Origin: Haloprofundus halophilus
GTDB lineage: Archaea; Halobacteriota; Halobacteria; Halobacteriales; Haloferacaceae
DNA: 64,000 bases
Direction of reading: 5' to 3'
NCBI RefSeq assembly: GCF_003439925.1
Contig: NZ_QQRR01000003.1
Coordinates: 239,547-303,546 of the forward strand
Shown here: one piece after another, positions 49,971 to 59,169 of the stretch
Layout of the letters: each line of letters begins with the position of its first letter
Position numbering within the stretch: the stretch's first letter is position 1
The notes under the pieces: generated by a model
What the model was told of the DNA's origin: nothing
The model's input: only the letters and a program-made list of their open reading frames with translations
Databases searched by the model: none
Program-made: the position numbers and the translations under genes

Positions 49971-51302
49971 TCAGTCGTCCGCCGGAGCCGACTCGGAGTC
50001 GTCGCTCGCGTCGCCGGCGGTGACGTCGCCTTTCGGTTCCGCGTAGGGGTCGTGCCCCTCGGCGCTCTCGTAGAGGTGACAGGCGATCTCCTGGTCGACG
50101 CCGTCCCCTAATTTCGCCTCCAGCGGCGGCACCTCGCGGGCGCAGATGCTCCGCTCTTCGAACTCGGTGACGAGCAGCTCTGTCGCCGCCTCCCACTCGC
50201 CTCGGTCGATGTGTTCCAGCGCGTCGTCGACGACCTGCCCCGCCTCGCCAGACGGGTCGGCGTCCGCGAAGTACTCCCGGCGAAGCGCCGCGCCGTCGTC
50301 CGCCTCGGCCGTCCCGCGTTTGACGGCGCGCATGAACGCCCGAGTGTTCTCCCACTCGGCGGGCGAGAGGTCGAACGCCGACGGGGCGATGAGCTCCGGA
50401 CACCGCGACCGGAACCGGCAGCCCGACGGCACGTCGATGACGTCGCCGACCTCTCCCTCCAGCTCCACGCGCTCGCGACCCACCTCCGGATTGGGGACGG
50501 GCACCGCGTTGATGAGCGCCTGCGTGTAGGGGTGCTGGGGGTTCTCGATTATCTGGTCTGTCGGCCCCTTCTCGACGATTTTCCCCATGTACATGATAGC
50601 GAGGCGGTCGCACATGTGCCGGAGCAAGGAGAGGTCGTGGCTGATGTAGACGACCGAGAGCCCGAACTCCTCGGTCATCCGGTCGAGCAGCGACAGCACC
50701 CCGGCTCTGAGACTCACGTCGAGCATCGACACCGGTTCGTCGGCGACGATGAAGTCCGGGTCGAGCACGAGCGCCCGCGCGATGGCGACGCGCTGGCGCT
50801 GTCCGCCGGAGAGTTCGTGCGGATACTGGTCGAAGTAGTGCTCCGCGGGTTGGAGCTCCGCGAACTCCAGTGCGCGCTGGACCCGCGCCGTCTCGTTGCG
50901 GATGTCGTGGATGCGGAGCGGTTCGGCGATGATGTCGTACACCGTCATCCGCGGGTTCAGGCTCTCGAAGGGGTCCTGGAAGATCATCTGCGCGTTCTGC
51001 CTGAACTCCTTGAGTTCGTCGTCGTTGGCCTCCGAGAGTTGCTTGCCGTTGTAGACGATGTCGCCGCCGGTCGGCTCGTGGAGCTTCACGAGCGACATCC
51101 CCGTCGTCGTCTTCCCGCAGCCCGACTCGCCCGCCAGCCCCAGCGTCTCGCCCTCGTGGAGGTTGAAGGTGACGCCGTCGACCGCGTGGACGTACTGGGA
51201 CTCGCCGCCGGAGACCGACTGCATTAGGCTCGATATCCAGCCCTGGTTGACTTTGAAGTGCTTCTTGAGGTCGTCGACTTCGAGGAGCACGTCGTCTCGC
51301 AT
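49971..51302 (-). CDS. Dipeptide/oligopeptide ABC transporter ATP-binding protein (DppF-like)
   Basis: This 443-residue ATPase has Walker A GESGCGKTT, signature ELSGGQRQRVAIA, Walker B FIVADEP and H-loop YISHDLS. The C-terminal Cys tail is split: GCRFRSRCPELIAP is followed by about 100 inserted, mostly acidic and helical residues (FDLSPAEWENTRAFMRAV...ATELLVTEFEERS) before ICAREVPPLEAKLGD and ACHLYESAEG. The insertion lengthens the protein by about 100 residues over its paralogue at 279. ATG 51302 is one base after the dppD stop; GTG 51311 is an alternative. It is the last gene of a five-gene importer operon. Confidence 0.93.
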   Translation of the reverse strand: MRDDVLLEVDDLKKHFKVNQGWISSLMQSVSGGESQYVHAVDGVTFNLHEGETLGLAGESGCGKTTTGMSLVKLHEPTGGDIVYNGKQLSEANDDELKEFRQNAQMIFQDPFESLNPRMTVYDIIAEPLRIHDIRNETARVQRALEFAELQPAEHYFDQYPHELSGGQRQRVAIARALVLDPDFIVADEPVSMLDVSLRAGVLSLLDRMTEEFGLSVVYISHDLSLLRHMCDRLAIMYMGKIVEKGPTDQIIENPQHPYTQALINAVPVPNPEVGRERVELEGEVGDVIDVPSGCRFRSRCPELIAPSAFDLSPAEWENTRAFMRAVKRGTAEADDGAALRREYFADADPSGEAGQVVDDALEHIDRGEWEAATELLVTEFEERSICAREVPPLEAKLGDGVDQEIACHLYESAEGHDPYAEPKGDVTAGDASDDSESAPADD

Positions 51303-51303
51303 C

Positions 51304-52350
51304 TCAGTCACCCCCGACGTTTCCGACGTTCTGCGCCGCGGTGGTCTGTTCCCACGTCCGCGAGTCGTCGGCGTACGGCCGCAGTTCCGAGTCTATCTCG
51401 TCGGCGTAGTGGCAGTACGACCGCAGGCCGTTCACGTAGTGAGCTTCCGGCTCCTCGGTGCGGCACCGCTCGGTCGCCATCGGACACCGCTCGGCGAATC
51501 GACAGCCCTGCGGCGGGTCCACGAGCTCCGGCGGGTAGCCCGCGATGGAGAGCAGGTCCTGATTCTTCATTCGGATGTTGGGGAACGCCCGCTTCAGACC
51601 GATGGTGTAGGGGTGGTACGGCCGGTCGAAAATCTCCTCGACCGGTCCCTCCTCGGCCACCTTCCCGGCGTACATCACGAGGACGCGGTCGCACGTCTCG
51701 GCGACGACGCTCACGTCGTGGGTGATGACGAGCATCGAGGAGTTGATCTCGTCTTGAATCCGGCTGATGCGCTTGAGAATCTGGTCCTGCATGATGACGT
51801 CGAGCGCCGTCGTCGGCTCGTCGGCCAGCACCAGCGACGGGTCGAGCGCGAGCGACATCGCGATCATCGCGCGCTGGCGCATTCCGCCGGAGAACTGGTG
51901 GGGGTAGTCGTCGGCCCGGTCGGGGTCGAGCCCCACGAGCTCGAACATCTCGGTCACGATCTCGTTCGACTCGACCCGACCGGTTCCCGGCCGATGGGTC
52001 TCGATGGCCTCGACGATCTGCTCGCGGATGGTGTACACCGGGTCCAGCGAGTTCATCGCCGACTGCGCGATCATCGATATCTCCTCCCACTTGAGGCGGC
52101 GGCGTTCGGGACCGGAGAGTCCCGTGAGGTCGTCGCCTTTGAAACTGATACTGCCGTTGTTGACGTAGCCGGCGTCCGGGAGGATACCGATTATCGCCTT
52201 CGCGAGCGTCGTCTTGCCGCAGCCGGACTCGCCGACGATGCCGAGGTTCTCGCCCTCTTCGAGCTCGAACGACACGCCGTCGACGGCCTGTGCGGGCCCT
52301 TCTTCGGTTTCGTAGTAGACTTCGAGGTCTTCGACTTCGAGTAAACTCAT
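51304..52350 (-). CDS. Dipeptide/oligopeptide ABC transporter ATP-binding protein (DppD-like)
   Basis: This 348-residue ATPase has Walker A GESGCGKTTLAKA, Q-loop MIAQSAMNSLDP, signature FSGGMRQRAMIA, Walker B LVLADEPTTALD and H-loop VITHDVSV, and an oligopeptide-type Cys tail (GCRFAERCPMATERC). The AQSAMN Q-loop is typical of DppD. It overlaps the dppC stop by ATGA and is followed at once by dppF, so the ATPase pair is coupled. Confidence 0.95.
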   Translation of the reverse strand: MSLLEVEDLEVYYETEEGPAQAVDGVSFELEEGENLGIVGESGCGKTTLAKAIIGILPDAGYVNNGSISFKGDDLTGLSGPERRRLKWEEISMIAQSAMNSLDPVYTIREQIVEAIETHRPGTGRVESNEIVTEMFELVGLDPDRADDYPHQFSGGMRQRAMIAMSLALDPSLVLADEPTTALDVIMQDQILKRISRIQDEINSSMLVITHDVSVVAETCDRVLVMYAGKVAEEGPVEEIFDRPYHPYTIGLKRAFPNIRMKNQDLLSIAGYPPELVDPPQGCRFAERCPMATERCRTEEPEAHYVNGLRSYCHYADEIDSELRPYADDSRTWEQTTAAQNVGNVGGD

Positions 52351-53330
52351 TGTAGTTTGGGGTTAGTTATCTCTTCGTAGCCGCGGCCGATGAGGAAGCC
52401 GCTGATCACGAGCAGTCCGATACAGATTCCCGGCGGCACGAACCACCACCACGCGCCGAACTGGAGCGCCGAGTACGCCCGCGACGCCTGGAGCATCGTG
52501 CCCCACGAGACGGTGTTCGGGTCGCCGAGGCCGATGAACGAGACGCCCGCCTCGGCCAGGATGGCCCACGCGATACCGAACGAACCGTACAGGAACGTCA
52601 GCGGTAGGACGTTCGGCGCGAGGTGCCTGCTGATGATGTGCCAGTCGCCCGCTCCCGCGACCTCGGCGGCTTTCACGAACGGCCGCTCGCGCAGCGACAG
52701 CGCCTGCGACCGGATGACGCGGGCCGTCGACCGCCACTGGAGGATTATCAGCGCGAAGATGATGTTCCAGAGGTTCGGCCCCATCACCGCGACGAGGACG
52801 ATGACCGTCGGCAGCAGCGGCATCCCGTAGAGGAAGTCGACCAACCGCATCAGCGCGTCGTCGACTTTCCCGCCGTAGTAGCCGGCGACGAGACCGACGA
52901 GCGTCCCGATACCGGCGGTGAACACCGCGGCGATGAGCCCGACCATCAGCGCCGCCCGCGTCCCGTACACGAGTTGGCTGAAGATGTCGAACCCCTCCGC
53001 GGTCGTCCCGAGGATGTAGGGCGTGTCGGCTCCCAGAATCGACGGTTCGGCCCACTTGTCGATGAGTATCTCGGCGTCGCCCTGATACTGGCGCTGGAGC
53101 GGCTGATGAGTCGCGATGAACGGCGCGAAGATGGCGACGAGCGCGAACCCCGCCACGGTGAGAAGCGAGAGCCTGACCGACAGTTCGTCGGTCAACTTCC
53201 CCCAGTGGTCGTGAAACGTCTCACGCCAGAGGCGAACCGTCCGTTGCCACTTGTTTATCTCCTGGTCCGACGAACCGGTGTCGTCGAGGTCGGCGAATAT
53301 CGACCGACCCGAGTGTTCTTCTTGTGCCAT
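52347..53330 (-). CDS. Dipeptide/oligopeptide ABC transporter permease (DppC-like)
   Basis: This 327-residue membrane permease has a cytoplasmic N-terminal tail of about 50 residues, a first helix (LSLLTVAGFALVAIFAPFIA), and the DppC block LGTTAEGFDIFSQLVYGTRAALMVGLIAA. The coupling loop is SLRERPFVKAAEVAGAGDWHIISRHLAPN, and the late motif is EAGVSFIGLGDPNTVSWGTML. It pairs with the DppB protein encoded 4 bp upstream in the operon. Confidence 0.95.
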   Translation of the reverse strand: MAQEEHSGRSIFADLDDTGSSDQEINKWQRTVRLWRETFHDHWGKLTDELSVRLSLLTVAGFALVAIFAPFIATHQPLQRQYQGDAEILIDKWAEPSILGADTPYILGTTAEGFDIFSQLVYGTRAALMVGLIAAVFTAGIGTLVGLVAGYYGGKVDDALMRLVDFLYGMPLLPTVIVLVAVMGPNLWNIIFALIILQWRSTARVIRSQALSLRERPFVKAAEVAGAGDWHIISRHLAPNVLPLTFLYGSFGIAWAILAEAGVSFIGLGDPNTVSWGTMLQASRAYSALQFGAWWWFVPPGICIGLLVISGFLIGRGYEEITNPKLQ

Positions 53331-53334
53331 TGGT

Positions 53335-54312
53335 TTAGTCGTAAGTCACCCGCGGGTCGAGGTAGCCGTACGCCAGGTCGGCGACGAAGTTCAGGAAGAT
53401 GATGGTCGTCGCGAGGACCATGAACGTCCCCTGCGCGACGGGGAAGTCCCGCCGGAGCACCGCTCGAACCATCTCCCGACCGATACCGGGCCACGCGAAC
53501 ACCGTCTCGATGAGGACGCTCCCGCCGACGGCGTAGCCGAGGGCGATGGCCGCCGCCGTGACGATGGGCAACAGCGCGTTCCGCGCGGCGTGTCTGAACA
53601 TGATCGTCCGCTCTTTGAGCCCCTTCGCGCGGCAGACGTCGATGAAGTCCTCCGAGAGCACCTCGAGCATGCTCGAACGCATGATGAGAAGCGGGTAGCC
53701 CATGAAGTAAAAGCCCAGTACCAGCGCCGGCGCGAGCAGGTGGTGCAGGAAGTCCAGCGAGAACACCATCTGCCAGAACCCGGCCTGCCCGGAGCCGAGG
53801 CTCGTCATCCCGCTCATCGGAATGACGCCGAGGTTCGCGCCGAATATCCACAGAACGATGAGTCCGACGTAGAACGTCGGCACGCTCCGGGCGGTCAACG
53901 CGACGATGACCGTGTTCTTCTCGAACCGAGAGCCGCGGTACCACCCCGACAACACGCCGAGCGTGATGCCGATGGCGTAGGCGGCGATGAACGCCGTCAG
54001 CATGAGTACGAGCGTGTTCGGCAAGTACGTCGCGATGACGTCCGTGACCGGTTGGTTCGAGTGGAACGACTGGCCGAACTGTAGCGTGGCTAAATTCTCG
54101 AGGAACTTGATATACTGAACGTGTAGCGGCTGGTCGAGCCCGTAGCTCGCAATAATCTGTTGACGCGCTTCCGGCGTCATCTGCGAGGAGACGACGTACG
54201 ACGTCGGATCGCCGGGCATGAGTCGAAACAGGCCGAACAGCACCGTTCCGACCGCCCAGAGCGTCACGACGAGCTGTAACACGCGTCTGATGACGAAACT
54301 TGCTTTTCCCAT
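53335..54312 (-). CDS. Dipeptide/oligopeptide ABC transporter permease (DppB-like)
   Basis: This 325-residue permease shows FRLMPGDPTSYVVSSQMTPEARQQIIASYGLDQPL after the first helix, the coupling loop CRAKGLKERTIMFRHAARNALLP and the closing block ETVFAWPGIGREMVRAVLRRDFPVAQG. It is the second gene of the operon, 69 bp after the binding-protein stop, and it lies 4 bp before dppC. Confidence 0.95.
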   Translation of the reverse strand: MGKASFVIRRVLQLVVTLWAVGTVLFGLFRLMPGDPTSYVVSSQMTPEARQQIIASYGLDQPLHVQYIKFLENLATLQFGQSFHSNQPVTDVIATYLPNTLVLMLTAFIAAYAIGITLGVLSGWYRGSRFEKNTVIVALTARSVPTFYVGLIVLWIFGANLGVIPMSGMTSLGSGQAGFWQMVFSLDFLHHLLAPALVLGFYFMGYPLLIMRSSMLEVLSEDFIDVCRAKGLKERTIMFRHAARNALLPIVTAAAIALGYAVGGSVLIETVFAWPGIGREMVRAVLRRDFPVAQGTFMVLATTIIFLNFVADLAYGYLDPRVTYD

Positions 54313-54381
54313 GATAATGTTATATTTTAACGTTTTCCGCTGTTTTACGTGAAATTCCGTACCGAAGTCGGGGAACTTCGT

Positions 54382-56088
54382 TTAGTTACCGCTCGGTGCT
54401 TGGAGCATGTCGTTGTCGTCCCACGAGTAGCCGGCCTCTTCGAGACGGCTCCGCGCGGCTTCGCGGCTCTCCTCGTACTCCGTCACGTCCTCGGTGTGGA
54501 GCGGACCGAACGCCGACGAGACGAGGTTGAAGCCGACGTCCGGGAACCCGAACAGGATCTGGTCGACGATGGGCGTCCGCGGAATCGTCTCGACCAGCGC
54601 CTTCCGCAGCTGCACGTCGTCGAGACGCTCCTCGCGCTGGTTCGGCGCGAACATCCAGAACGTCGGGGCGGTCTGGAACGTCGTCCCGATGTTCTCGTTG
54701 TCCTGGTTCTGGTCGAGGCTGCGGTCGATGCGGCCGAACGGCTCGTAGTTGAGGTCGCCGTTGATGAGGTTCTCCCACACCGTCGACGCCTCGGGGATGA
54801 CGCGCCAGAACCGCTTCTCGAAGTCGACGCTCACGAAGTGGTCGTCGAAGCGCGTCAGACCGAACTCGCTGCCCTGCTCCCAGTAGTCGAACATCATCGG
54901 ACCGCTGCCGACCGGCTCCTGGATGTTCGCCTGACTCGGGTTCTCGCGGTCGGCCCACTTGTGCTCGGGGATGATGGGGATGAGGTTCGCAACCGCGAGG
55001 TTGAACGGACCGAGCGGCTGGGACATGTTGATACGGACCGTCTGCTCGTCGACGACCTCGGCGTTGTCGATGTACTCCGCCTGCGTCGAGTACAGCGGCA
55101 CCTCGTTCTCGCTGATGTAGTTGTACGTGAACGCGACGTCCTCGGCGGTGAGGTCCTCGCCGTCGTGCCACGAGTGGCCGGTACGGATGGTGTACTCCAT
55201 CGTCGTTTCGTCGACGCGGTTCCAGTCGGTGGCGAGGCTGACCTCCGGGTCCGGCTCGGCGTTGTTGTTGAGCTGGACGAGGAAGTCGTACATCATGTTG
55301 AACTGGTAGACGTGCTTGCTCTCGTCGTTGTGGCCGAGCACGTTCATCGTCGAGAGCGTCTCGGGCCAGTAGCCTTTCAGGGTGTTCTCGCCGCCCTTCA
55401 TCTCCAGGTTGATCATCGTCCAGTAGGAGTTGAAGCCGTTGGCGAGGTCCGCCTGCCAGTTGCCGACCTGGTTGCTGTTGTAGATGGCCGCCTGCGGCAT
55501 CTGCGTGATGGGCATCATCGGCACCTCGTCCATCAGCGTCTTCTGAATCTCGTGGGCCTGGTTGATTCGAGTGTCGGGGTCCGGTTCGGCCAGATAGTTC
55601 CCCATCATCTCGTCGACGTCCGGGTTCTCGTAGCCGGTGTAGTTACCCTGCCCCGGGTCCGTGTTGTTGGAGTTGAACAGGTTGTTCAGCTCCGTCACCG
55701 GTTCGGAGACGAAGAACGTGTGCCACGTCGCGAAACTGTAGTCGTACTCCTCGGACACTCGGCTGAACAGCGTCCCCCATTCGAGCACGTCGACCTCCAC
55801 GTCCAGTCCGAGTTCTCCGAACTGGCTGGCGATGAGGTTTATCGCGTCGTGTCTCGGCGGGTTGTAGCTCTGCGCGTTGTTGACGTAGGTGTACGTGGAG
55901 AGCCCGGCACCGGCGCTTGCGCCACCGCCGTCGCCGCTCTGATTCCCGCTGTCGTTTCCGTCTCCGTCTCCGTCTCCGTCCTGATTTCCACCGGCGCAGC
56001 CAGCCAAGGCCGTCATCCCGGCGACACCGCCCGCCGTAGTCGCTTTTAGAAATTTCCGCCGATTCACTTGATTGGCATCCTCTGGCAT
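54382..56088 (-). CDS. Dipeptide-type substrate-binding lipoprotein, circularly permuted (SBP family 5)
   Basis: This 568-residue Tat lipoprotein (VNRRKFLKATTAG...ALAGC, Cys31) begins with a 25-residue Gly/Asp/Ser linker. Residues about 62-220 resemble the usual C-terminal segment of the family (IASQFGELGLDVEVDVLEWG, NYTGYENPDVDEMM, RINQAHEIQKTLMDEVPMMP). Residues about 233-560 resemble the usual N-terminal and middle segments (SLATDWNRVDETTMEYTIR, WHDGEDLTAEDVAFTYNYI), ending at RSRLEEAGYSWDDNDML. The order is the same permutation as in the protein at 2555-4345. ATG 56088 is chosen; the 27 residues upstream in frame do not resemble a signal. It is the first gene of the dpp operon. Confidence 0.92.
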   Translation of the reverse strand: MPEDANQVNRRKFLKATTAGGVAGMTALAGCAGGNQDGDGDGDGNDSGNQSGDGGGASAGAGLSTYTYVNNAQSYNPPRHDAINLIASQFGELGLDVEVDVLEWGTLFSRVSEEYDYSFATWHTFFVSEPVTELNNLFNSNNTDPGQGNYTGYENPDVDEMMGNYLAEPDPDTRINQAHEIQKTLMDEVPMMPITQMPQAAIYNSNQVGNWQADLANGFNSYWTMINLEMKGGENTLKGYWPETLSTMNVLGHNDESKHVYQFNMMYDFLVQLNNNAEPDPEVSLATDWNRVDETTMEYTIRTGHSWHDGEDLTAEDVAFTYNYISENEVPLYSTQAEYIDNAEVVDEQTVRINMSQPLGPFNLAVANLIPIIPEHKWADRENPSQANIQEPVGSGPMMFDYWEQGSEFGLTRFDDHFVSVDFEKRFWRVIPEASTVWENLINGDLNYEPFGRIDRSLDQNQDNENIGTTFQTAPTFWMFAPNQREERLDDVQLRKALVETIPRTPIVDQILFGFPDVGFNLVSSAFGPLHTEDVTEYEESREAARSRLEEAGYSWDDNDMLQAPSGN

Positions 56089-56288
56089 GTCAATTTGTAT
56101 CTTTGACGCCTCTACAAAAACCTTTCCACCTGTTCTGTCGCATATCCAAGATAGAGTGGGAATCTGCATGATTAAACTAGGGCTGATAGCTCCGAACTGG
56201 ATTAATTTGTCGAAGTTTTCTCAGATTTGATGTCGAGACCGGCAGGAAACCAGAAGACTATTGTGAAAAGATATCACATCCCACTTCG
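56089..56288. promoter_or_regulatory. Divergent promoter region of the dpp operon and M28 peptidase
   Basis: On the minus strand an AT-rich element (aggtttttgtag) lies about 25-35 nt before the binding-protein ATG 56088. On the plus strand tgaaaagatatcac precedes ATG 56289 by about 12-26 nt. The shared 200 bp suggests coordinated control of peptide import and hydrolysis. Confidence 0.4.
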
Positions 56289-57668
56289 ATGACTGAACTA
56301 CCAGATACAGTCGTGGGAAGCGCCTACCGGAGCACGGTCGGGTGGGACCTGTTAGCCGAGTTGGAGGACCTGAACGACCGGATGCCCGGACACGAGGGCG
56401 AACGAACCGGGGCGGACCTCGTCGCGGAGTCGTTCGAGGCGGTCGGCCTCGACGACGTCACGTTGGACGAGTTCCCCATCCCCGCGTGGTGGCGCGGCGA
56501 CGCGACCCTCGCCGTCGAACACGGCGACCGAGAGACGACGTTCGGTCGGTCGCACGAACTCGTCGAACTGCCGGGGACGCCCTCCGGCGAGGTGACGGGC
56601 GAACTCGTCGACATGGGCTACGGACTGCCCGAGGATTTCGAGGGCGTGGACCTCTCGAGCGACATCGCGATGGCGTCCAGTCTCACCCCCGACGACTACG
56701 GGCGGTGGGTCCACCGGTCGGAGAAGTACCACTACGCCGCCGAATCCGGTGCCGCGGCGTTCGTCTTCTACAACCACATCGAGGGAGCGCTGCCGCCGAC
56801 GGGCAACATCGGCAGCGTGAACGGCCCCGGCCCGATTCCGGCCGTCGGTGTGAGCAAGGAAACCGGTGCGCGACTCCAGCGCTACTGCGACGCCGGCACC
56901 GTCGAGGCCGACCTCTCGGTCGAGGCCGAGGTCGGCCGCGGCACCTCGCGCAACATCGAGGCGACGGTCGGTCCCGACACCGACGAGGAGGTGCTGTTCA
57001 CCGCGCACGTCGACGGCCACGACGTGGGGACCGCCGCCAACGACAACGGGTTCGGCACCGCAATGGTCGTCGAAGTCGGGAAGATGTTGGCACAGGTCGC
57101 GGACGAGTTGGAGACGAAAGTTCGCCTCGTCGTCTTCGGGGCCGAGGAGACCGGCCTCTACGGGTCGTACTACTGGAGCCACACCCACGACCTGGAGAAC
57201 GTGAAGTGCGTCGTCAACGTCGACGGCGCGGGCTACTCGCGGAACCTCGAAATCCACAGCCACGGCTTCGAGGCGATAGCCGACGCGTTCGACGCCGTCA
57301 GCGAGGAGTACGAGATTCCCGTCCACACCGAGGACGGAATCCGACCGAACAGCGACCACTGGCCGTTCGTCCAGCGCGGCGTCCCGGGCGCTCAGGGTCG
57401 CTCGTCCTCGGACGGGAGCGGCCGCGGGTGGGGCCATACCCACGGCGACACCCTCGACAAACTCGACGTGCGCGACCTGCGCGACATGTCGATTCTCTGT
57501 GCCGCGGGCGTCGCGCGACTCGCCCGGAGCGACGTCGAGACCGACCACGTCGACGACGAGGAGATTAAACAGGCGTGTCTGGACGAGGGTTTCGACGTCG
57601 GGATGAAGGCGACGGACGCGTGGCCGTGGGGCGGGCCGAAAGACTGGCCCTGGGCGGACGAACTCTGA
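56289..57668 (+). CDS. M28 family zinc aminopeptidase
   Basis: This 459-residue M28 peptidase has an inserted PA-like domain (about 95-215). Zinc-site residues are His240 and Asp252 in FTAHVDGHDVGTAANDNG, the Glu286-Glu287 pair in GAEETG, Asp312 in VNVDGAG and a late His in GHTHGDT. It should release amino acids from peptides. No export signal is seen, so it probably acts in the cytoplasm on peptides imported by the divergent dpp operon. Its stop is 12 bp from the convergent molybdopterin-protein stop. Confidence 0.93.
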   Translation: MTELPDTVVGSAYRSTVGWDLLAELEDLNDRMPGHEGERTGADLVAESFEAVGLDDVTLDEFPIPAWWRGDATLAVEHGDRETTFGRSHELVELPGTPSGEVTGELVDMGYGLPEDFEGVDLSSDIAMASSLTPDDYGRWVHRSEKYHYAAESGAAAFVFYNHIEGALPPTGNIGSVNGPGPIPAVGVSKETGARLQRYCDAGTVEADLSVEAEVGRGTSRNIEATVGPDTDEEVLFTAHVDGHDVGTAANDNGFGTAMVVEVGKMLAQVADELETKVRLVVFGAEETGLYGSYYWSHTHDLENVKCVVNVDGAGYSRNLEIHSHGFEAIADAFDAVSEEYEIPVHTEDGIRPNSDHWPFVQRGVPGAQGRSSSDGSGRGWGHTHGDTLDKLDVRDLRDMSILCAAGVARLARSDVETDHVDDEEIKQACLDEGFDVGMKATDAWPWGGPKDWPWADEL

Positions 57669-57680
57669 ATCGGGGGTGAC

Positions 57681-58946
57681 TCACCCCTCGGTTCGACTGC
57701 CGCCGTCGGAGTCGAGCACCGTTACTTCGACGCCGTTCGGTTCGTAGGCGTTCGCGGCGTATCCGCCCTCGTTCCAGGGGTAGGCGTCTTCGTCGAGCGC
57801 GTCGCGCCAGTCGTCGGGTTCCGAAATCGTCGCCGGCTGTCGTCGCCCCCGGTCGTCCGTCGCACGCGACAGCAGCGCGTGTCGGCCCGGTTCGGCGCGC
57901 CAGTCGTACCGGAACAGCCGCCACGCGCCGGCGTACTCCGGGCCGAACAGCTCCGCGTCGCTCCAACTCCGTCCGCCGTCGGTCGAAACCTCCACGCGTT
58001 CGACCGCGTCGTCGCCCGCCCACGCGACGCCACGAACTTCGACGGCGCCGTCCCGCGGCGTCACCGCGTTCTCTCCGTCCGGAGTTCCGATAACCGACTT
58101 CACGTTCCCGTCGAACGTGTACGGGTGGTCGACGGCCCCTTCGAGTTGCTCCCACGTATCGACCGTCTCCACCGATTCGTTCGCGTCGGGGTCGACACCG
58201 CGCGGGTGGATGCGGTAAGCGACCTGCTGCCAGAACGCGTGCTCACCAGAGCGGTCGAGCGAGCCTTCCGTCACCATCGAGTCCATCACTCTGAGTTCCT
58301 CGACCCACTTGACGTTGTTCACGCCGTACCAGCCGGGCACGACGAGTCGAACCGGGTAGCCGTGCTCTCGCGGGAGCGGTTCGCCGTTCATCTCGTAGGC
58401 CAGAATACAGTCGTCGAACGCCTTCGAGAGCGGAATCGACCGCGCGAACACGTCTCCGTCGTCCGAGAGGTCGCCCCCGATAGCCGTCAGCCACCCATCG
58501 CTCGGAGCGGTGACGCCGTTCGCGCGGAGAATCGAACTGACGGGGGCTCCGGTCCAGATAGCGGTGGCGGCGGCCTCGAACCCCCACTGAACGCTCCCCG
58601 TCTCCGGTCGGTGCTGCCCTCGGCCGTTGCCCGCGCACTCCATCGTGTGCGCCACTGCGACCCGCGGAAACTCCTCTTTGAGGGCTGCCACCGAGACCGC
58701 TCCCGCCAGTTGACCGGTGAGCGAGACGGTCCACGCCTCGGCGTCGATGGCCGGAATGTCGTTTCTGTGGCAGACGAAGTGCTCCTCGATTGGCGTCAAC
58801 CAGTTCGCGAACGTCCGTCGTCGGGCGGCTCCGACGACGGTGTACTTGTCCGCCTCGTCTCGCGTCTCCCGCACGCCGCCGTCCTTCACCCGAAGAATCT
58901 CCGCTATCTCCCCGTGACGGGTCTTGCGCGGTCGTTCGGTAGCCAT
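57681..58946 (-). CDS. Sulfite-oxidase-fold molybdopterin oxidoreductase
   Basis: This 421-residue protein has the sulfite oxidase molybdopterin domain (about 45-260) with the Mo-ligating Cys104 in HTMECAGNGRG and the pterin-binding stretch PREHGYPVRLVVPGWYGVNNVKWV. The C-terminal Mo-co dimerisation domain (about 275-400) includes GVAWAGDDAVERVEVSTDGGRSWSDAEL. There is no signal peptide, so it is cytoplasmic. It could oxidise sulfite from sulfur amino acids or reduce a small molecule. ATG 58946 is used; a GTG at 58961 would add five residues. Confidence 0.92.
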   Translation of the reverse strand: MATERPRKTRHGEIAEILRVKDGGVRETRDEADKYTVVGAARRRTFANWLTPIEEHFVCHRNDIPAIDAEAWTVSLTGQLAGAVSVAALKEEFPRVAVAHTMECAGNGRGQHRPETGSVQWGFEAAATAIWTGAPVSSILRANGVTAPSDGWLTAIGGDLSDDGDVFARSIPLSKAFDDCILAYEMNGEPLPREHGYPVRLVVPGWYGVNNVKWVEELRVMDSMVTEGSLDRSGEHAFWQQVAYRIHPRGVDPDANESVETVDTWEQLEGAVDHPYTFDGNVKSVIGTPDGENAVTPRDGAVEVRGVAWAGDDAVERVEVSTDGGRSWSDAELFGPEYAGAWRLFRYDWRAEPGRHALLSRATDDRGRRQPATISEPDDWRDALDEDAYPWNEGGYAANAYEPNGVEVTVLDSDGGSRTEG

Positions 58947-59169
58947 GCTATCAGTACGCACGTAGCGGGGATAATCTCTCTTACCGCGACAGGGGAAGTT
59001 CGCCGTTTTCGAGGGGTTCTACCGTCGTCGAGGCGGTTTCTGGGTCACGGTGGCGCGAATCCGGTCCCGTTATTCGTCCGCGTTCGGCGAGGGGTACACA
59101 GAATCCGTTTCTAACGTACACAAAAAAGTTATACAGTCCCTCCCCGAACCGTCAACGCGAGACGTTGTC

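Noticed and set aside
54349..56049. 566-codon open frame antisense to the binding-protein gene
   Set aside because: It has Val/Arg/Asp-rich, domain-free sequence typical of the mirror frame of GC-rich haloarchaeal genes, and the opposite strand encodes a clear lipoprotein.
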